15,670 bases of DNA from Verrucomicrobia bacterium TMED40 (GTDB lineage Bacteria > Verrucomicrobiota > Verrucomicrobiia > Opitutales > Seribacteraceae), in contig NHCT01000064.1 in the NCBI GenBank assembly GCA_002167605.1, positions 11,516 to 27,185 of the forward strand. Direction: 5' to 3'. Positions 7,101 through 14,200 of the stretch are shown in pieces. The translations under genes were made by a program, and so were the position numbers. The notes under the pieces are model-generated. The model did not search any database. It worked only from the letters and a program-made list of their open reading frames with translations, and was not told the DNA's origin. Positions within the stretch are counted from its first letter, which is position 1. Every line of letters begins with the position of its first letter.

Positions 7101-8295
7101 GGGCCGAATCACCGCTCAGGGCATGATCAATCATAAAATCATTGCCTGAAAATCCGGTGGTTTGTACCCATGCAAGGGAGCCGTTGGCTTCGTACAGCGC
7201 AAGGAACCCTTCGTACTCATCAAGATTTGGGCTTGCTAGGAAGCGCGGATTGCGAGGGAGAGCTCCCTGTGCGGAATCGATCGTCATCGATTCTTTGAAT
7301 GTTCCTGTAATCAAGATTCGACCTTCAGGAAGTATCTCGAGGGATCGTCCCCACTCGCGTTCATCCAATGAACCGGCGTGGACCTCCCAGTTGTTCGAAG
7401 GCGTTGTTTCACCGACGGTTCGCGAAGCCAAGAAGAAGTCTTCCAAATGACCGCCGACTCTGGAACTCCCGGTTTTTTTTCCGACAAGGATTAAGTCCTC
7501 GCCGGAGAATCTGACATCCGAAATCAGGCAATCTGACAAGCCCATCAGCTTTTCGCCATCAACGGGAAGAGAAGGAGATTTGTTGGGGTTGGGAAAGATG
7601 CGCACTTGATTTCCCCTAACCAAAGCGATGTTCGTTTCGGAAACCGCAAGGGCTTGAGGAGATGAGATTCCCTTTTTTGCAACCTCGGAAAACCCTTGTA
7701 TGAGTGAAACTCTATGGATTTTTCCTTCTACGCCCCGATCATTGTTGGAACTGAGACACCAAACCTTGTCCCTATCCGAAGGGTCGGCTTTTAAGCTCAG
7801 AAGGCTACAATCATCATCTTCAAAACCAATGGGGTCTTTTTCTTGGAATTCATCTGCCTGCGCTCTCTCGAAGATTCGTAATTCGATCTGTTGGGTCATT
7901 TTTTCGGCGGAAAAGAATTCCAAGCCGGCAACCAGAGAGGTGTTGTCATCCAACCAAATGAGTTTGGGCACCGTAGACTGAGCTCGTTCGATTAAGAACT
8001 CCCCGAGTTGACTGGGCCCGGTATCTGAGTTTGCGTAGATGCGGATAATTGCTTGATCGCCCAGTTGCCCGCCGACTGCCAGGAGCTCATCATTGGGGGT
8101 TACCGACAAGGAAGTCAGGACCAAGCCTTCCTCCTCGAAATGAGGCAGACGCAAAGAGGATTCGCCGGCTGCGAATCCCCAGGATTCATTCCGTTCCAAC
8201 GCTGCCTCGGCCGTAGGGGGCACCGCAAAAAGGACCATGCCCAGCAATGCTTGGGTACAAAGGTGAAGGGTTCGCATGCGTATGAAGTTCTTCAT
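4186..8295 (-). CDS. Large multidomain secreted protein with Trp/Tyr-rich C-terminal domain (1369 aa)
   Basis: An exported protein of unknown function. Visible parts: signal peptide ~1-31 (cleavage after AEA); a beta-rich region 35-420 with propeller-like strands such as GRILITGTF and EGFLALYEANGSLAWVQT; a Calx-beta-like stretch ~530-612; two Asp/Asn-rich Ca-binding-like loops, DLNFDGIHDPGE (718-729) and DQNGNGLIDADE (753-764); a mostly helical region ~790-1040; a cadherin-like domain ~1056-1155 containing DFDGDG; an FN3-like domain ~1163-1262; and a C-terminal domain 1277-1362 packed with Trp and Tyr (NGWWDFWFG, HGWMWVS, YPYYYDY, KRWLYL). I know that end domain from many Opitutae surface proteins, where it recurs at C-termini; its role is not established to my knowledge. 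The ATG follows the TAG of the upstream giant gene with no gap, implying coupled translation; Met7 (8275-8277) is an alternative start that keeps the signal. No good terminator is visible downstream. Confidence 0.88.
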   Translation of the reverse strand: MKNFIRMRTLHLCTQALLGMVLFAVPPTAEAALERNESWGFAAGESSLRLPHFEEEGLVLTSLSVTPNDELLAVGGQLGDQAIIRIYANSDTGPSQLGEFLIERAQSTVPKLIWLDDNTSLVAGLEFFSAEKMTQQIELRIFERAQADEFQEKDPIGFEDDDCSLLSLKADPSDRDKVWCLSSNNDRGVEGKIHRVSLIQGFSEVAKKGISSPQALAVSETNIALVRGNQVRIFPNPNKSPSLPVDGEKLMGLSDCLISDVRFSGEDLILVGKKTGSSRVGGHLEDFFLASRTVGETTPSNNWEVHAGSLDEREWGRSLEILPEGRILITGTFKESMTIDSAQGALPRNPRFLASPNLDEYEGFLALYEANGSLAWVQTTGFSGNDFMIDHALSGDSALILGDSKKSIGFGPHLLKVALSGDPTKIAPPAELVDEEDAPIFWEIPSSLRFAEPITREYLSARTLNSQAGIPSYVLDDKDPTFKTQMELEPGDKPLFRPGDLMLTASIGKSSKTLKLEGLQGRLYLEVFPEQIGEFNEETGELPSFELRSVISGEHPQKEAGEITFELLSGVGVIEDKVFIPKEDGRVEILAHITEDDFYEEANRTIVFDVVPGDGGDDSNSLDQTLTIEDLRGARSIEVPKGRSTTISASLGFGAQRAFERWVEILDGNLRTARVKSPFDSKTSVIVDENMRVIARYRFSFVGSAVNGYLEGSTIFMDLNFDGIHDPGEPIGYADESGQFRLDFPEDTGLMIDQNGNGLIDADEATLVVLGGRDTASGLNLEISYRALPGSSVITSLTTLVAELVRTGSSVEEAESSLIRALGLPEGMDIGAFEPLTATHSEAAEARSMVNLATQLANLLNEGGRFLQVQAGSAISRSDAADHLISELAAKVKNSSNSVDLSSEGFIRDFLAQSAATMPTESTEENDADHSIRALLAENLPDLANTGEDEYLMRVSDLLSSVNLKLEEWEKEESASPYTFKGQAATLQTLLDAAGAKLTGFVTDEELSALNEQATSSDAESASSAQEVLDLIAISPAFAEEESFDFDESSSGLPNAFAPVLQTDSVYAPGSLNEDLKVGKIQAFDPEESPLVFSLSSENPDFDGDGTPALSISSVTGEIFVQDFEDLEFMDEDSLFPSIRVSDSDGLYSEQRIEVNLREWSFHAGRPRDAIVRTKKAEEVSAVGATLVGEILHEGGELPWRKGFEISRSIHFEDYLEVESFGPNSNFTFRAWSLEWDSTYYYRSFVDNSKGRSHGNKKRIRTKENNLTGLFKDAISLGNGWWDFWFGYAYESGSGWFFHWDVGWVYLVEQDDKQIWMYFPQHGWMWVSRDHYPYYYDYIGKRWLYLIYADDLIAKFFDYAAGELFTLEK

Positions 8296-8298
8296 CTA
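8293..8298 (-). promoter_or_regulatory. Stop-start junction TAGATG linking the two giant genes
   Basis: On the minus strand the TAG of the upstream gene (8296-8298) is followed immediately by the ATG of the next (8293-8295). No Shine-Dalgarno sequence precedes the ATG; the nearest purine-rich sequence is GAAGAAC inside the new gene, before Met7. Translation of the second gene probably depends on ribosomes terminating on the first. Confidence 0.7.
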
Positions 8299-11200
8299 AT
8301 GCACGCGGTTGGGGTTGGGGGTGAACAAGTGAGGAGCCACCTTGGAGAAAGCCGGGAAATCCTCGGCTTCAATTTCAGGGGATTCCGAGCCCTCGCGAAC
8401 GAAGATGGAGTAGGGTCTTTCCAAGGTTACTCCGGTTCCATCCGGTGCTCCATTTTCATCCAGTGCAGTCGCCCGGACGCGAATGGTTTTGGCTCCGGGA
8501 GACGATCCATCCTTCAGCTTGAGAGTGGTCTGATCAGAACCGATTGAAAAGTCTTGGTTGTGGGCATCTCCGAGTCCTTCGGCCAGCTCGAACTTCCACT
8601 GCACCGCCACTCCACCCTGCACCGTTAGAGTGGGGGGCTTTGCCAGTTGATCGGAATTAGAGGGCAGATCAACCACACTGAGGCGCATTCTTTCGGGCAT
8701 AACCAATTTACAGGCAGTCACGAGGTTACCCATATTATTTTCCCTCTGTCTCAAGTCGTCGTAATGGTGAAATTCATTTGAATTTACAGTATCTCTGACT
8801 GTTCCCCCTGTGAGAAAAGAGGGCATGGAACTTTCTTGATTATGAGGTCTTGGGACAATCATGAAAAAAGAGGTTCGAGTATCTCCATTGTGACAGCCAC
8901 CGCATGTGGAAAGACTGAACTTATGGCGAGCGAGATTGATTCGCACACCTGGTGGCTTAAACGAAAAACCAAATCTATGATTAGCGATTCCCCCTTCCAT
9001 CCATTTGGGAGCCGGTGGCCCCACCTCACCGTCAAGGATTTGGCTTTCGCGCTGGTTAATCCATTGGGAGAGGATGGGTGATTTAGTGAAGTCTGTGGAA
9101 ATACTTGGGCCCTTGACCATAGGGTTTCCTTTGTTGGTGGTAGTCCATAAGCCAACTGCTCCACCAAAGCTTCCCTTCGTAGTAAGTTCTGGCTTGGCAG
9201 TGATGCTGAAGTCCTTGATCTCGGGGTCTTCCCTGTCCCTTAGGGTGAATTCGCGGAATTGCCAAACCTTACGATTATTTTGTGTAAGGACAAAATCATT
9301 GGTGCGTACCTGGTTGATGGAGTTACCGTTTGGTTTGTCGGGATCGGCTCCGCGTTTGCTGAACCGGTCACCCATTTCGGTGAGATGGGCCAGATATTCT
9401 GGGGATGGATCGTCAGCCTGATGATTGGGCCAAAGCTGAGCAAGGTGCTGCCAGCCCTTGGTCCATTCGGCCAAATCCTTAAAGTTTTTTGCTTTTTGTC
9501 CATATTCGAAAATGAAAGAACATTGTAGATCATGACTTTTATTTACTGAATATCCATTCTTTTCAATTTCGCTGAAAGTACCCGTTAGACAGAAAACGAA
9601 TCTACCTTCGCCTGCGTCTTCAATTTCATGAACGGACTTAGCCTTAAACAAATCCAATCGGTTCCCAATTGCCAATAGACGAAAGGGCAGTTTGGCGAAA
9701 CTAGTTCCAGTACCGTTGAATGTTCCATCTTTTATGTCAGTGGGCCACCCGTTGATCGTTTGCTCAAATCGCCACTGGCTCAAAAAATGTTGGAGGAAAT
9801 CCATGGGGTCGTCCTGTTCACCCACCATATTGCCTATCAGATGACCGAAGGTCCATGGACCAAGCAAAAAGGCTTCTTCAATTTCCCCAAAATCTCCGCT
9901 ACCGGTTACGGGACTGCCGATTGCTCCGGTATATTGACCCTTGGTTTTCTCAAAGTTATTCAGTCGAAAGCTTGTTTCATTCACATCGTCGACCATGAAA
10001 TTCCAGTTCCTGAGTTCGCTGATCTCGATGCCCTTGACATCGGCCAACACCACGGAGTCCCCCACTTTCCGGCCGTGGGGCTCCCTAGTGAAAACATAAA
10101 TACCACGATCCGGTATATTCTCGATCCTTTCGATGGGGTTCAGTCCGGTGCGCATCGGGTCATTCACCACCCGCACATCGCGAACCATCAGAGCACTTTC
10201 CTCGAAATCCTCCCCCTCAGCGATTTGGGAGGTGTTTTGGGTCACAAAAACTAGAAACTTATCATGCCGAACGGTCGAACCCAAGCTCGCCTCAACTACA
10301 ATTGTGAGCTGTTCGAGATCCGGATCAATGGGCTCGGTGGTGAACAGATCCCCCTCGGGAGAGAGGAAAAAGTGATGCAGGTCGGATCCCTCCGAGGCAA
10401 TCAGGGAAAAGCGGGCATCCTGATGATTTCCGAAAGAGAAGGTGGTGACCAAAGTGCCGGCGGGCAATCCTTCCTTGACTTCAATATCATCCCCTTGGTT
10501 GTGAGTAATCTCAAGCTTATCGAAAGGATCGTCAAGTACGCGGACGGAGATACCTTGTTTGGCCAGATGCGTGGAGTCGGTGAGAGTCACTTCCAACTGA
10601 TAGGCGTTGTTTTTATCTTTGTCGGCCGGATCGTCAAAATCCGGAGGATTTTTGAATTCCAGAACTCCCGTGGCTGCGTTCATCTTAAAGAGCGAATGAT
10701 CCGAAGTGGTGGAAAGTCCATATACCAAATTTGCTTGTTCGGGATCAGAACCACTGACCGTGGTCACCAAGGTGCCGTTGTTTTCCGTCAGTTCAAAAGC
10801 ATGGGTGTCGAGAACAAGGGTGGGGGGCTCGTCCACATTTTCCAGAACGAGGTCGAATTTCTTTCTCAACACCTTGTCGCTTCCCTTGGCTGCTTCCACA
10901 AAAACGGACAACCGAGATCCATGTTCCTCAAAATCAAGAGCTTCTTTGGTATGCAAGGTGCCAGTGGAGGGATCGATTGCAAACAGGGAATTATTCAGGG
11001 AGTCGTTCCGGTCATCAAGACTTAGAAAGAATTGATAACCATTCAGGGTTTGTTGCCGGGCGGAAACGGAGAAGCTTCCCAACTCGGTTCCGACCGGTTG
11101 GTTTTCCAGAATTCGGTTCCGGTCGAGCTGAAAATCAGCTTCCCGGTGAAGATCCTGAAAGCGTGCCTTGACCGAGCGGTTCTCGTTCATGATCACGATG

Positions 11201-14200
11201 GTCTCTGCAGCGGAAGGATCACTCACTCCAAGCCCTTCCCACGAGCTAAAAACAAATCCTTCCTCAGGCACTGCTTTGATCGGTGCTAAGGTTCCGGGGG
11301 TGAACAGTCCACCTCCCTCCACCTGGCCTCCCGCTTCCGCAGTGAGATTGAGGTCAAAGGGTTCGAGGTTGGAATCCCGCAAAACGATGGCAAAGGGTTG
11401 AGCCAGCACAGCATCATTCGGTCCGCTGGCTTGGACGAAGATTTTCAGCGAAGAACCCAAGGTCTCAAAATCCAGCTCCGAGGCGGTGAGAAGCTTGCCC
11501 GTGGCATTTTCGTCAAAGGCAAAAAAAGCGTTATCCAAATCGCTTCCCAGCTTATCCGGCACGAGGGAGAAGCTGAAACCGGTCTGGGTTTCCCCACCTG
11601 CCCGAACCAGAAAGGTGCCGGCTTCCAGACCTGACGGTTCGTCCTCATTGACTTCCCCGCCACCGGCCATAAGAATTTCCGCGTTCGAGGAGTTGAGGTC
11701 ATTGAAGCGGGCGATCACCGTACGATCGCTGGTCATGGATATAGTGGTTTGCTCGGCAAAGGCGTCTGCCACACCAAGCCCCTGCCAGTTGGAAAAGAGA
11801 AAGCCGGGATTGGCCACCGCTTCGATTGAGGCCAGGGTGCCGGGAGGAAACTCTCCGGCCCCGTTTGCGGATCCACCGGCACCACTGGAGACAGTAAGGC
11901 GAAAGGCCTCAACATTCGAGTCTCTGAGCACAATGGGAAAGCGCTTGCCGAGGGTTACGCCGTTTCCATTATCCGCCTCGACAAACACGGCAAGGGAGGA
12001 ACCGAGGCTCTCAAAGTCCAGTTCAGATGCGGTCAGCAGAGAACCACTGGAATTGGCGTCAAAAGAAAAGAGGGCATTGTTCAGCGAACTTCCCTGCGGG
12101 TCGGGTACCAGGGAGAAGGAAAACCCATCCAGAACTTCGGATCCAGCCTTGACCAAAAAGGAAGCGGCTTGGAGACCCGCAGGCAGGTCCTCATCGACCT
12201 CTCCACCTGAAGCCAAGAAAAGCCCGGCAAAGGTCGAGCCGTTGACGAAGCTGGCGGACAGGTTTCTCGCTTGGGTCATCAGCACGCTGGAATTGCGATC
12301 AAGGGGGTTGGCCACGCCCTCACCAGTCCATCCGGTGAAGAGCATGCCGGAGTTGGGCCGGGCGGAAATCGGAACGAGGGTTCCATGGTTGTAGGTACCT
12401 GCTCCCGTAAGTGTGCCCTGGGTGGAGGTGGCAAATGAAAGCTCATACTGGTTAATCGCAAAGGTGGCGGTGAGATTACGGTCCGCGGACATGAATACGG
12501 TGGTCTCGGGTAAGCTGGGATTAGCCACGCCGGAACCCTGCCAGCCGGTGAAATGATGACCCTCTGCGGGGGTGGCCCGGATCGTTACGGTGCTGTTGAG
12601 CAAGTAGGTGTCGCTTCCGTTGGCATCACCTTGGCCCTGAATGCCCACCACCAAGTCCTTGGTGATCATCCCAAAGGTGGCGGTGAGGTTACGGTCCTCA
12701 GTCATGGGTACGGTGGTGCGGGAAGCGAGGGGGGCAACCGCTCCGGAACCGCTCCAGCCAAGAAACTCGGCACCGGCATCAGGAATGGCTTCGATCGGGG
12801 CGTCGGCTCCTTCGATCTGAATGCCAGCCCCGGTAACCTGACCAGGTCCGGAAGCAAGCAGGGTAAGCTCGAAAAGATTACCCACGCTTTCTCCCCATTC
12901 AGGGTTGTAAAACAGGTAGGCGGCACCGGCATTGGCAATGAAATTGGGGTCCCTCTTCCAGGCACCCACGATCACCCGCTTGGCATCGATGGTTCCGGAA
13001 ATACCAAATTCATCATTGGGCTTGGGTTGGGGTGCGGTCAGGGGATAATTGGTGGCCTTGGCCAGGTTGAACGTCCCCGCGTTGGGCTGTCCCCCGGGAT
13101 CGCTCTTGGGCCGGCCAATGCCGATGATCGGTTCGCCGGTGACCCGTCCGATGGCGACGGAATGCCCGAATTCATCACCCGAAAGCTTGGACGAATTACT
13201 CTCAGTGGTTGTGGACAGGGGAATCCCGTATTCATCGATCTCGACTTGCAGCACCGCTCCTCCGGAATCCGCCGACGGAGCTCCGCCCAGGGCCAGAGAC
13301 TGGTGCAAAGCCACGGAATGACCCAAGCCGTCGGAAGCGGAGGCGTTGCTTCCGCGGTCGCTCTTGCCGGTCTGAGACACGATACCCGACCCATCGATGG
13401 AGAAAAAGTACAGGGACCCCTGCATACTGTTGGAGCCCGGGGCTCCCACCGCAAACTGGTCGCCCGATAGGGCCACGGACCGCCCAAAGGCGTCATCCGC
13501 CGAGCCGTCGTCAGGACTTACCGAGCTCGCGGGCCCCGGTGTCCCATAGGTATCCACTTCAAACAGGAAAGCGTTGCCTTGCATCGAGCTTCCACCGGGC
13601 GCACCGATTAGAATTCGGGAACCATCGATTGCGACCGAGTGCCCAAAGAGGGCCCCGGCTGCCTGATCCGAACTTTCGGGTTGGAGAGTCGAAAGAAAAG
13701 TGGCGCTACCATTGTCCTCGATCCGGTAGAGATAGGCCGAGCCGGAGTCCTCCAATCCATTGGCGTCAGTCTTGGGAGCACCCACCACCAAAAAAGGCGG
13801 GCTGACCGCAACCGAGAGTCCGAATTCCGCATCCGCTTCGGGAGAATCCGCGACCAGCTTTTGCTTGTAGGCGGAACTGCCGTTGGCTTCCACCTGATAA
13901 AGATAAGCCGCACCCGCGTCAGCCTGCCCGGACACATCGGCCAAGTTTGCCCCGATCACCGCCCAGCTCCCCCGCAGGTCGACCGAGGCACCGAAGTAGT
14001 CGCCCATGGCAGCGTCGGGAGCCAGCAGCTCAGTAGTCAGGGTGGGGGCATGCAAAACCTCGAAGGTGAAGACCTGGGAAACCACATGGGTACCTCCATG
14101 CACCGTGATGGTGATGGCATAGGAGCCAAGCTGAACGGGCACCCCGGAGAGCCGGCTGGAGTAGGAGTCGAAAGTAATTCCGGGCGGAAGGTTTCCGCTC

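Noticed and set aside
8293..8298. The two giant genes as one gene split by a premature stop
   Set aside because: The second reading frame begins with its own complete signal peptide right after the stop, so it is a separate protein.
9760..11025. Long plus-strand frames (164 and 253 codons) opposite the giant gene
   Set aside because: They are antisense frames in GC-rich coding sequence, without export signals, domains or ribosome binding sites, while the minus frame encodes recognisable domains throughout.
11486..13470. Plus-strand frames of about 300 codons opposite the repeat region
   Set aside because: Composition is low-complexity Ser/Pro/Arg or Gly, as expected from the reverse of repetitive Gly/Ser/Asp-coding DNA; no domain is recognisable.
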